DNA of 64,000 nucleotides from Vibrio ziniensis (GTDB lineage Bacteria; Pseudomonadota; Gammaproteobacteria; Enterobacterales; Vibrionaceae). The translations under genes were made by a program, and so were the position numbers. A model generated the notes under the pieces. That model saw only the letters and a list, made by a program, of their open reading frames with translations. It ran no database searches and was not told the origin of the DNA. Within the stretch, counting starts at the first letter, position 1. Each line of letters starts with the position of its first letter. Location: positions 1,488,001 through 1,552,000 of the forward strand of contig NZ_CP049331.1 in assembly GCF_011064285.1 (NCBI RefSeq), in the 5' to 3' direction. Positions 54,401 through 62,873 of the stretch are shown piece by piece.

Positions 54401-56315
54401 CGTAGTGGGTATCGGCGATATGGCGGGTGACGTATTTGGTAACGGTATGCTGCTGTCGAAACACATTCGCCTACAGTGTGCATTTAACCACTTACACATC
54501 TTTATCGATCCAACGCCAGATGCAGCATGCAGTTGGGAAGAACGTAACCGCTTATTTAATCTACCTCGCTCAAGCTGGGAAGATTACAACCCTAAACTGA
54601 TTTCGAAGGGCGGTGGTATTTTCTCACGTAAGGCAAAATCGATTACTTTAACGCCTGAAATTCAAAAGATGTTAGGCACTAAGAAAGGATCTGTTGCTCC
54701 AAACGAGTTGATTAAGATGATCCTTTCTATGGAGGTTGATCTACTTTGGAACGGTGGTATCGGTACATACGTTAAGTCTTCCCGCGAAACTCATACCGAT
54801 GTTGGTGATCGCGCGAATGACTCACTACGTATCGATGGTCGTGATCTAAACGCTAAAATCATTGGTGAAGGTGGCAACTTAGGCATGACTCAACTGGGTC
54901 GTGTTGAATATGCACTGAAAGGTGGTCGTGTTAACACGGACTTTGTTGATAACGTTGGTGGTGTAGACTGCTCGGATAACGAAGTTAACATTAAGATCTT
55001 CCTAAATGGTCTTGTTGCCAATGGTGATATGACAGTTAAGCAACGCAACCAAGTTCTTGAGTCTATGGAAGATGAGGTTGGCGCGATTGTAATCGAAGAT
55101 GCTTATGTTCAGTCAGAGTCTATTTCAGTGACTGAACAGCAAGGTGTTGCGGTAGTTAAAGAACAGGTTCGCTTTATTCATCAATTGGAGAAAGCAGGGC
55201 ATTTGGATCGAGCGCTTGAGTACATTCCTGATGACGAAACTCTACTTGAACGCGAGAAACAAGGTCATGGTTTGACCCGCCCTGAACTTTCAGTACTCGT
55301 TGCTTACGGTAAGATGGTGTTGAAAGATGAGTTAGCGTGCGAAGACATTGCGAATGATGAGTTCCATGCACAGCAACTTATCAATTACTTCCCAACTGAG
55401 TTACGTCGTAACTATTCACAGCACATGCAAAACCATCCGCTACGTGCTGAAATCATTGCAACAGCACTTGCAAATCAGATGGTTAACGAAATGGGTTGTA
55501 ACTTCGTTACTCGTTTGCAGGAAGAGACTGGTTCAAGTGCCGTTGATGTGACTAATGCTTATGCCGCTGCGCGTGAAATCTATAATTTAGGTTCAGTGCT
55601 TGAAGAGGTACGTAAGCTAGATAACAAAGCGGATGCATTGACTCAGTATGAAGTGATGTTCCATGTTCGTCGTACTCTTCGTCGTTTATCACGTTGGTTG
55701 CTACGTAATCGTCCAGGTAAACAATCTGTTCTTGAGTTGATTGCACTGTACAAAGCCGATGTAGAAGCGATTGCCAATAAACTGGATGATGTACTTGTCG
55801 CTGAAGAAGTGGAAGAGCACAACATTATGGCTAAAGCGTGGATCGAGAAAGGTATCGAACCGACATTAGCAAACTATGTTGCTCGTTTATCTAGCCTACA
55901 TTCAGTACTGGATATATCCTCAGTGGCAAAAGAAAAGCAAAAAACAGTCGAACAAACTGCAAAACTGTACTTCAACCTGGGTGACCGTTTGTCTCTGCAC
56001 TGGTTCTTGAAACAGATTAACAACCAAGCGACAGACAACAACTGGCAAGTATTGGCTCGTGCAGCATTTAGAGAAGATTTGGATTGGCAGCAACGTCAAT
56101 TAACAGCTCAAGTGCTTAACTGCAAATGTGAAGACGGTGAGTTGGATGTGATTAAAGCTCTCGAAGAGTGGATGGAAGCAAATTCTGTGTCACTGCATCG
56201 TTGGGAAAATATCCTGAACGAGTTCAAAGTAGGTACTGTACATGAGTTCGCGAAGTTCTCTGTCGCTTTAAGAGAATTGATGCTGCTCAATTTAAACTGT
56301 CAAGCGGTTGAATAA
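51477..56315 (+). CDS. NAD-specific glutamate dehydrogenase, large (180-kDa) type
   Basis: 1612 residues, the size of the L_180 class. N-terminal ACT-like regulatory segments span about 1-700 ([28 protein letters not shown]). The catalytic domain follows at about 780-1230: [46 protein letters not shown] has the substrate-binding Lys residues, and [17 protein letters not shown] the NAD Rossmann loop. A long C-terminal helical region completes it. It deaminates glutamate to 2-oxoglutarate during amino-acid catabolism. The ATG follows CTGGAGTCGCCT. It is flanked by a terminator, and no frameshift is visible. Confidence 0.96.
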   Translation: [1612 protein letters not shown]

Positions 56316-56350
56316 AGTTTGAATTGTTAGCTGAATCAGACAATAATTAC

Positions 56351-56374
56351 GCCCCGTTTAATCGGGGCTTTTTT
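56351..56374 (+). terminator. Terminator of the NAD-GDH gene
   Basis: GCCCCG, loop TTTAAT, CGGGGC, six T. It lies only 15 bp ahead of the pyrD start, so pyrD translation begins just after it and the pyrD promoter must overlap or lie in the end of the GDH gene. Confidence 0.92.
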
Positions 56375-56388
56375 CTATCGGAGGCACA

Positions 56389-57399
56389 ATGCTCTACCGC
56401 TTAGCCAGAACTGGCTTTTTCAAATTGGATGCTGAAAAGGCGCATGATCTTGCCATCCAAAACTTTAAACGTTTCACCGGCACTCCTCTTGATCTTTTCT
56501 ATCGTCAACATCTTCCAAATCGACCAGTAGAATGTATGGGATTAACATTCAAGAACCCTGTTGGCCTTGCGGCAGGTCTAGATAAGAATGGTGAATGTAT
56601 CGATGCATTTGGTGCGATGGGATTTGGATTCGTTGAAGTAGGGACGGTAACTCCTCGTCCTCAATCAGGAAACGACAAACCGCGTTTATTCCGTATCATT
56701 CCTGCTGAAGGGATCATTAACCGTATGGGTTTTAACAACCTAGGTGTTGATAACTTGGTTGAGAACGTTAAAAAAGCCAATTATGACGGGATTATCGGTA
56801 TCAATATCGGTAAAAATAAAGATACACCTATCGAAAAAGGTGCTGATGACTACTTAATCTGTATGGAAAAAGTCTATCAGCATGCAGGTTATATCGCTGT
56901 AAACATCTCATCACCAAATACTCCAGGGTTACGCTCACTACAATACGGCGAAGCGCTTGATGAGTTGTTAGCTGCGTTAAAGGTAAAGCAGGCTGAGTTA
57001 GCGAGTAAATACGATAAGTATGTTCCTCTAGCTCTTAAAATTGCACCTGATCTGAGTGATGACGAAATTAAACAAATTTGTGCATCATTGCTTAAGAATA
57101 ATATTGATGGTGTGATTGCAACGAACACAACTTTGGATCGTACTTTGGTTGAAGGTATGAAACATGGCAATGAAGCGGGTGGGTTAAGTGGTAAACCACT
57201 TCAATCTCGCAGTACAGAAGTGATCAAATGCTTGTATCGTGAATTGGGAGATCAAATTCCAATTATTGGTGTTGGTGGTATCGATTCATATGTTGCAGCG
57301 AAAGAGAAATTACTAGCTGGTGCTAAACTTGTTCAAGTGTACAGTGGTTTTATTTATCAAGGTCCACGTTTAGTTGCTGACATCGTAAAAAATATCTAA
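56389..57399 (+). CDS. pyrD: Dihydroorotate dehydrogenase (quinone), class 2
   Basis: 336 residues (E. coli PyrD 336). The amphipathic N-terminal membrane-association segment is [26 protein letters not shown]/active-site motifs are [39 protein letters not shown] with the catalytic Ser, and IIGVGGIDS near the C terminus. It oxidises dihydroorotate to orotate with quinone at the inner membrane. The ribosome-binding site is CGGAGGCACA. zapC follows as in E. coli, here behind its own terminator. Confidence 0.97.
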   Translation: MLYRLARTGFFKLDAEKAHDLAIQNFKRFTGTPLDLFYRQHLPNRPVECMGLTFKNPVGLAAGLDKNGECIDAFGAMGFGFVEVGTVTPRPQSGNDKPRLFRIIPAEGIINRMGFNNLGVDNLVENVKKANYDGIIGINIGKNKDTPIEKGADDYLICMEKVYQHAGYIAVNISSPNTPGLRSLQYGEALDELLAALKVKQAELASKYDKYVPLALKIAPDLSDDEIKQICASLLKNNIDGVIATNTTLDRTLVEGMKHGNEAGGLSGKPLQSRSTEVIKCLYRELGDQIPIIGVGGIDSYVAAKEKLLAGAKLVQVYSGFIYQGPRLVADIVKNI

Positions 57400-57447
57400 T
57401 TGAGACTTCTGTTTTTAAACAGAACAGAAGTGACAAGGTAATGTAGA

Positions 57448-57481
57448 GAGGAAATGAGAGAATCATTTCCTCTTTTTTTTT
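57448..57481 (+). terminator. Terminator of pyrD
   Basis: GAGGAAATGA, loop GAGAA, TCATTTCCTC, nine T: perfect 10-bp stem. A second hairpin CTTCTGTT/AACAGAAG (57406-57430) precedes it directly after the pyrD stop. Confidence 0.93.
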
Positions 57482-57577
57482 GTTTTTCCTCTCTTAGAAT
57501 TAAGTGCAGTTAGTTGGCAAGGGTAATTAAGCGTTTTACCTAATAGTCTGATAATAAATAAATAGCGAGTCAGGACA

Positions 57578-58120
57578 ATGCTTAAACCGAGTGACAAATG
57601 GAATTGGTACTACTCAGATAGCGAAGGCTATCTGATGTTAGAACTGGGTGATGAGATGGTGTTTCGCACCAATCTAAGTAGCAATCTTTTAGTAGATTGT
57701 GCTTTTGCATCTAATCAATTTACTGTTGACGACGCTTCTGACTACCAGACTTACAAAGAGCGCATTGATTACCTCAATCTCAGCGAGCCACGCAAAGTAG
57801 AGTTAGTCCTTTATTGCGTTGCAGCTAAGCGTTTCCATAAGCCAGTCCAACCTAAGAGCTGGTTCTTTGATTACCAAAGCAGTGGTTATTCTCCAGACGA
57901 GGGTGAAATAGTAAGCCTCGTCAATGGTAATGGCCAAGGTTACTTCATCGTCCTAGAAGTGGGTGACAATGCTAGCTTATGTGCATTAGTCGACCTTGAA
58001 GATTTTGTTCTAAACAGTTCTAAACAGCTATGCTTTGGACAAGTGATTAAAGTGATGCATGACAGAATGGCATCAGCAAATCAGATTTTGCTGCCACAGC
58101 CTATGGCGTTGGTGGGTTAA
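57578..58120 (+). CDS. zapC: Cell-division protein ZapC
   Basis: 180 residues (E. coli ZapC/YcbW 180). WNWYYSDSEGYLMLELGDEMVFRTNL matches E. coli [26 protein letters not shown], shown here only in outline. LNLSEPRKVELVLYCVAAKRFHKPVQPKSWFF and the C-terminal GQVIKVMHDRM also match. The protein bundles FtsZ filaments at the division septum. Position directly after pyrD is conserved. The ribosome-binding site is CAGGACA. It is followed by a terminator. Confidence 0.92.
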   Translation: MLKPSDKWNWYYSDSEGYLMLELGDEMVFRTNLSSNLLVDCAFASNQFTVDDASDYQTYKERIDYLNLSEPRKVELVLYCVAAKRFHKPVQPKSWFFDYQSSGYSPDEGEIVSLVNGNGQGYFIVLEVGDNASLCALVDLEDFVLNSSKQLCFGQVIKVMHDRMASANQILLPQPMALVG

Positions 58121-58157
58121 GTTTCCCTAGTATTTTCGTTCCTTTGTTTTATTTCCC

Positions 58158-58180
58158 ATCGGCGTAAGCCGATTTTTTTT
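58158..58180 (+). terminator. Terminator of zapC
   Basis: ATCGGC-GTAA-GCCGAT followed by seven or more T. Confidence 0.93.
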
Positions 58181-58578
58181 GCCTTCAATTCACCTCAGTT
58201 GAGTGGTGTAGTTTCTATATCGCCAATCATATTTCTACTTCTGACAAAATATTTGCATTTAAATTGCCTTAAATGTGACGATACAGACCAGCTTATTTCC
58301 CATTAAAAGTACCAAAATATTCCCGTTTTAACTAAAAGTGTAATTAATTTACAGTGTAAAAACTACTCTGGTATAGTCCAGATTTATTGTGAATAAATAC
58401 TCACTATCGCTATGAGGTAATAAATTAGGGAGATAAGAATTCAGTAGTGGTTTTATTAACAATTAGAAGAGCTGGAAATGTAAGTTTTGTGTTTTTATGG
58501 ATTTAGGTTGTTTAGATTTGGGCAAGTTGTTCTTTGTCAGGTATAATCTGACACCATTTTTATTAGCTAAAGAACACT
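58181..58578 (+). promoter_or_regulatory. 398-bp region upstream of rlmKL, with candidate promoters
   Basis: There is no gene here; E. coli has ycbX between zapC and rlmL. Two candidate promoters are visible. The proximal one is TTGGGC (58518-58523), 18 bp, TATAAT (58542-58547), 31 bp before the start codon. The distal one is TTTACA (58348-58353), 18 bp, TATAGT (58372-58377), whose -35 lies in the perfect dyad TTTACA-G-TGTAAA (58348-58360). A transcript from the distal site would have a leader of about 195 nt. I see no ORF or terminator in that stretch. Confidence 0.55.
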
Positions 58579-60705
58579 ATGAATCAGTATCTAGCGGTAA
58601 CCTCAAACGGTCTTGAGAACCTATTAGTAGAAGAATTAACAAAATTAGGGATTTCAGACGCCAAACCTGTGCAAGCAGGGGTGAAATTTAAAGCGTCAAA
58701 TGAGCAAATTTACCGTTGTTGTTTATGGAGCCGCCTTGCTTCACGATTTGTACGTGTTATTACAGAATTCAATTGTCAGAATGATATGGACCTGTACCTG
58801 TCGGCGACGTCAGTGAACTGGGTTAATCATTTTCATAGCTCTAAAAAGTTTGTGGTTGATTTCAACGGCACAAACAGAGAGATCCGTAACAGTCAATATG
58901 GCGCAATGAAAGTTAAAGATGCTGTAGTTGATTGTTTTGAAAAGAAAAACCTCCCAAGGCCGTCGATCAGTAAAGATCATGCAGATCTTCGCATTCACGT
59001 TCGACTACATAATGATAAGGCTCTACTTGGTATCGATATGGTCGGAGGTGGCTTACATGTTCGTGGCTACAGAACGGAAGCTGGTCGTGCCCCACTTAGA
59101 GAAACACTAGCGGCGGCTATCATCCTACGAAGTGGCTGGGATGCATCAAAGCAATTGTTAGACCCTATGTGTGGTTCAGGTACTTTGTTAATTGAAGCGG
59201 CGATGATGGCTGCGAATATTGCTCCTGGTCTTAAGCGTGAAAAATGGGGTTTTGAGTCCTTACAAGACTTCGACCCCGAACTTTGGGCGCAAGTGAAATC
59301 TGAAGCTAGTGTGCAGGCGAGAAGGGGTGTCAATAAAACTGACACTAAGTTTTTTGGCTTAGATAGTGACAGCCGTGTTCTAAAAACCGCTAAAGATAAC
59401 GCTAGACGAGCTGGTGTAGAAAGCTTGATTCAGTTTGAGCTTGGAGATGCCGCACTGCTTAAGAAGCCGCAAGGTTTTGAAAGTGGTGTAATCGTCTGTA
59501 ACCCACCTTATGGTGAGCGCTTAGGAACACATCCAGGTCTTATCGCACTCTACACAGCATTTGGTGCGCAGCTTAAATCTGAATTCGGCGGTTGTCAGGC
59601 GTCTATCTTCTCTAGTTCAGATGAATTACTTAGCTGCCTACGTATGCGTGCTGAGAAACAATATAAGTTGAATAACGGTGCGTTACCTTGTCACCAAAAG
59701 AACTATTCAATTTCTGCTCGTGAACGTTCTGAAGACGAGCAAGAAACGCAACAGACTCAAATCGCGCCTGATTTTTCAAACCGTCTGAAGAAGAACATTG
59801 CAAAAATTGGTAAATGGGCGAAGCGTGAAGGTCTAGATTGTTATCGTATCTACGATGCTGATCTACCTGAATATAATGTTGCAATCGACGTGTATTTAGA
59901 TCAGTTAGTCATCCAAGAGTATGCTGCACCGAAGGATATCCCAGAAGAGAAGGCAAAACGCCGTCTCACTGACATCATTAGGGCTGCGATTCAGGTTAGG
60001 GGCACAAATGCCAACAATGTTGTTTTGAAAGTCCGTGAAAAGCAAAAAGGCTCATCTCAGTATCAGAAGTTTGGTCAGCAGTCTCAAACGATGGAAGTCA
60101 ATGAGTATGGTGTGAAGCTGCTTGTTAATTTACATGACTATTTGGATACTGGACTTTTCTTAGATCATAAGATTACTCGTCGTAAACTTGGTGAAATGGC
60201 TAAAGGTAAAGACTTCCTGAACCTATTCGCTTATACCGGCTCTGGTACAGTGCACGCAGCTTGCGGTGGTGCGAAATCAACGACAACGGTCGACATGTCA
60301 AATACCTATCTAGAATGGGCAAAGGACAACATGAAGCTAAACGGCCAAGTAGGACGCCAGCATCAGTTTGTTCAAGCCGATTGCCTTCAGTGGCTTGAAC
60401 AAGCTTCGGGTAACTATGATCTTATCTTCATTGATCCGCCAACATTCTCAAATTCAAAGCGTATGGAACAATCTTTTGATGTTCAGAGAGACCATATTCA
60501 ATTGATGAAGAACTTGAAGCGTATTTTGCGTCAGGACGGCACTATTGTTTTCTCAAACAATAAACGTCATTTCAAGATGGATATGGCTGAATTAGAGAGC
60601 TTAGGTTTAGAAGCTAAAAATATCTCTGCGCAGACACTTCCACTCGACTTTGAACGCAACAAGCACATTCATAACTGTTGGGTAGTTACTCATAAGCTAG
60701 TTTAG
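58579..60705 (+). CDS. rlmL: Bifunctional 23S rRNA methyltransferase RlmKL
   Basis: 708 residues (E. coli 702). The N-terminal THUMP domain spans about 45-155. The RlmL (m2G2445) domain has [18 protein letters not shown] and the catalytic [10 protein letters not shown]. The RlmK (m7G2069) domain has [27 protein letters not shown] and [13 protein letters not shown]. Both SAM sites look intact. It modifies the peptidyl-transferase-region RNA during 50S assembly. The promoter is just upstream; a glutaredoxin-like gene and uup follow closely, so the three are probably co-transcribed. Confidence 0.97.
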   Translation: MNQYLAVTSNGLENLLVEELTKLGISDAKPVQAGVKFKASNEQIYRCCLWSRLASRFVRVITEFNCQNDMDLYLSATSVNWVNHFHSSKKFVVDFNGTNREIRNSQYGAMKVKDAVVDCFEKKNLPRPSISKDHADLRIHVRLHNDKALLGIDMVGGGLHVRGYRTEAGRAPLRETLAAAIILRSGWDASKQLLDPMCGSGTLLIEAAMMAANIAPGLKREKWGFESLQDFDPELWAQVKSEASVQARRGVNKTDTKFFGLDSDSRVLKTAKDNARRAGVESLIQFELGDAALLKKPQGFESGVIVCNPPYGERLGTHPGLIALYTAFGAQLKSEFGGCQASIFSSSDELLSCLRMRAEKQYKLNNGALPCHQKNYSISARERSEDEQETQQTQIAPDFSNRLKKNIAKIGKWAKREGLDCYRIYDADLPEYNVAIDVYLDQLVIQEYAAPKDIPEEKAKRRLTDIIRAAIQVRGTNANNVVLKVREKQKGSSQYQKFGQQSQTMEVNEYGVKLLVNLHDYLDTGLFLDHKITRRKLGEMAKGKDFLNLFAYTGSGTVHAACGGAKSTTTVDMSNTYLEWAKDNMKLNGQVGRQHQFVQADCLQWLEQASGNYDLIFIDPPTFSNSKRMEQSFDVQRDHIQLMKNLKRILRQDGTIVFSNNKRHFKMDMAELESLGLEAKNISAQTLPLDFERNKHIHNCWVVTHKLV

Positions 60706-60729
60706 TGAATGAATAATAGGGAAAGTTGA

Positions 60730-60972
60730 TTGATAACTTTATACAGTACTGAAGGTTGCCACCTATGTGAGATGGCCTTCTCATTACTTATTCAGGCTAA
60801 TGTTGCTTCACATGTTGATGTAATCGACATTGCATTCAATGATGAACTGTTTTCTCGTTACGGGGTCACTATCCCCGTAGTATCATATCAAGGTTCAGAG
60901 CTAAACTGGCCTTTTGATTTTTCAGAATTAACTCAGTGGTTAGATAATAATGGCATTAATTACCATTCATAA
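60730..60972 (+). CDS. Glutaredoxin-like small thiol protein
   Basis: 80 residues with a thioredoxin-like fold: LYSTEGCHLCEMAF (CHLC redox pair at 10 and 13), then the cis-Pro loop VTIPVVSYQG. It belongs to the DUF836/glutaredoxin-like family; redox partner unknown. The start is TTG 60730 with AGGGA seven bases upstream, since no ATG precedes the CxxC motif. It begins 24 bp after rlmKL, and its last 23 bp overlap the uup start in another frame, so translation of uup is probably coupled to it. Confidence 0.85.
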   Translation: MITLYSTEGCHLCEMAFSLLIQANVASHVDVIDIAFNDELFSRYGVTIPVVSYQGSELNWPFDFSELTQWLDNNGINYHS

Positions 60973-62866
60973 CGGTTTACTCGCTTTTGGTGACCATCCT
61001 TTACTTGATCACGCAGATTTCGCATTGCAAGAAAATGAGCGTGTTTGTTTGGTTGGCCGAAATGGAGCAGGCAAGTCAACGCTAATGAAAATCATCGCAG
61101 GTGAAATACTGTTAGATGATGGCAAAATGCAAGTGATGCAGGATGTCATTGTGTCGCGTTTAGAGCAAGACCCTCCGCGCAACCAGGAAGGTACTGTATT
61201 TGATTATGTTGCTGGTGGTCTACAAGAAGTCGGCGAGCAACTTAAGATCTACAATGATCTGCTCGATCTTGTCGCTGTTGATCCATCAGAATCCAATATT
61301 AAGAAGTTGGCAAATGTTCAAGAACAGCTAGAGCATGCCGGTGCTTGGCGCTTTGAAGACCGAATTCAGAACGTTTTAGCTTCATTAAAGCTTGATGGTC
61401 ATACAAAGTTAACGGATCTTTCAGGTGGTTGGCAGCGAAAAGCCGCTCTAGCACGTGCTTTGGTCTGTGACCCTGATGTATTACTGCTTGATGAGCCTAC
61501 CAACCACTTAGATGTTACGACAATTGAATGGTTAGAGGGATTTTTAAAGGATTTTCGCGGATCGATAATCTTCATTTCGCACGACCGCTCGTTCATTAAA
61601 TCGATGGCAACACGCATCGTCGATTTAGATCGTGGCCAACTTAACTCTTTCCCTGGCGACTATGAAAACTATCTTACTGAAAAAGAAGAGTTATTGAGAG
61701 TCGAAGAGTTACAAAACGCAGAGTTTGATAAGAAACTAGCTCAAGAAGAAGTTTGGATCCGTCAAGGTATCAAAGCTCGCAGAACACGTAATGAAGGCCG
61801 TGTTAGGGCACTTAAAAAGCTCCGTCAGGAACGTAGTGAAAGACGTGAAGTGCTGGGCAAAGTTAACTTACAAATCGATGACGCGTCTCGTTCTGGAAAG
61901 ATCGTATTTGAAGCAGAAAACCTCAATTACGCTATTGAAGACAAGTGCTTGGTTGATAACTTTAGCTTTAATATCATGCGTGGCGATCGAATTGCTCTTA
62001 TTGGCCCTAATGGATGTGGCAAGAGTACGCTCTTAAAGCTTCTACTTGGCCAATTGACCGCAGATAGCGGTCGTTTGCACTGCGGTACCAAATTGGAAGT
62101 AGCATACTTCGATCAGTATCGCGAAGTATTAGATCCTGAAAAAACAGTAATCGATAACCTGGCAGACGGTAAACAAGAAGTAACGGTTGGTGGTCGTCAA
62201 CGACATGCGTTGAGTTATCTCCAAGATTTCTTGTTTGCGCCGAAGCGCGCGCGTACTCCTGTTAAAGCACTGTCTGGCGGTGAGAAAAACAGACTTCTGC
62301 TTGCTCGTTTATTCCTAAGACCAAACAACTTGTTGGTACTGGATGAACCAACAAACGATTTAGATATCGAAACTTTGGAACTTTTGGAAGATTTGCTTGC
62401 CAATTATCAAGGAACTTTATTGTTGGTCAGTCACGATCGTGAATTTGTCGATAATACAGTGACTACGAGTTGGATATTTGAAGGTAACGGTAAAATAGAA
62501 GAGTTTGTTGGCGGTTATCATGATGCTCAGCAGCAACGCTTTCAAGTGATGCAGTCGCGTAGTGTTGAAAACGTTGTCAAACAAGATAAATCGGTTGAGC
62601 TATCTCCCAAATTGGAGTCAGTGAAGCCTAAATCTAAAAAGTTATCTTATAAACTGCAGCGGGAATTAGAAACTCTGCCGCAAAAGCTCGAAGAGTTAGA
62701 AGCAGAGATAGAATCACTGCAAGAGCAAGTTAACGATGCCGATTTCTTTAGTCGATCTGTTGATTTGACCCAACCAATTTTAGACAAGTTATCTGCCAAA
62801 GAGCAGGAGCTTGAAATTGCTTTTGAACGCTGGGAAGAGCTGGAAGCAATGCAACAGGATAGTTAA
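60950..62866 (+). CDS. uup: ABC-F ATPase Uup
   Basis: 638 residues, no membrane segments. The two ATPase domains are: GRNGAGKSTLMK with LSGGWQRKAALARALVCDPDVLLLDEPTNHLD (in part); and GPNGCGKSTLLK with LSGGEKNRLLLARLF and LVLDEPTNDLD. A C-terminal coiled coil (SYKLQRELETLPQKLEELEAE) is the DNA/RNA-binding tail typical of Uup. It acts on ribosomes or DNA and affects transposon excision in E. coli. It overlaps the glutaredoxin-like gene by 23 bp; the next gene starts 8 bp after its stop. Confidence 0.96.
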   Translation: MALITIHNGLLAFGDHPLLDHADFALQENERVCLVGRNGAGKSTLMKIIAGEILLDDGKMQVMQDVIVSRLEQDPPRNQEGTVFDYVAGGLQEVGEQLKIYNDLLDLVAVDPSESNIKKLANVQEQLEHAGAWRFEDRIQNVLASLKLDGHTKLTDLSGGWQRKAALARALVCDPDVLLLDEPTNHLDVTTIEWLEGFLKDFRGSIIFISHDRSFIKSMATRIVDLDRGQLNSFPGDYENYLTEKEELLRVEELQNAEFDKKLAQEEVWIRQGIKARRTRNEGRVRALKKLRQERSERREVLGKVNLQIDDASRSGKIVFEAENLNYAIEDKCLVDNFSFNIMRGDRIALIGPNGCGKSTLLKLLLGQLTADSGRLHCGTKLEVAYFDQYREVLDPEKTVIDNLADGKQEVTVGGRQRHALSYLQDFLFAPKRARTPVKALSGGEKNRLLLARLFLRPNNLLVLDEPTNDLDIETLELLEDLLANYQGTLLLVSHDREFVDNTVTTSWIFEGNGKIEEFVGGYHDAQQQRFQVMQSRSVENVVKQDKSVELSPKLESVKPKSKKLSYKLQRELETLPQKLEELEAEIESLQEQVNDADFFSRSVDLTQPILDKLSAKEQELEIAFERWEELEAMQQDS

Positions 62867-62873
62867 TGACTTT

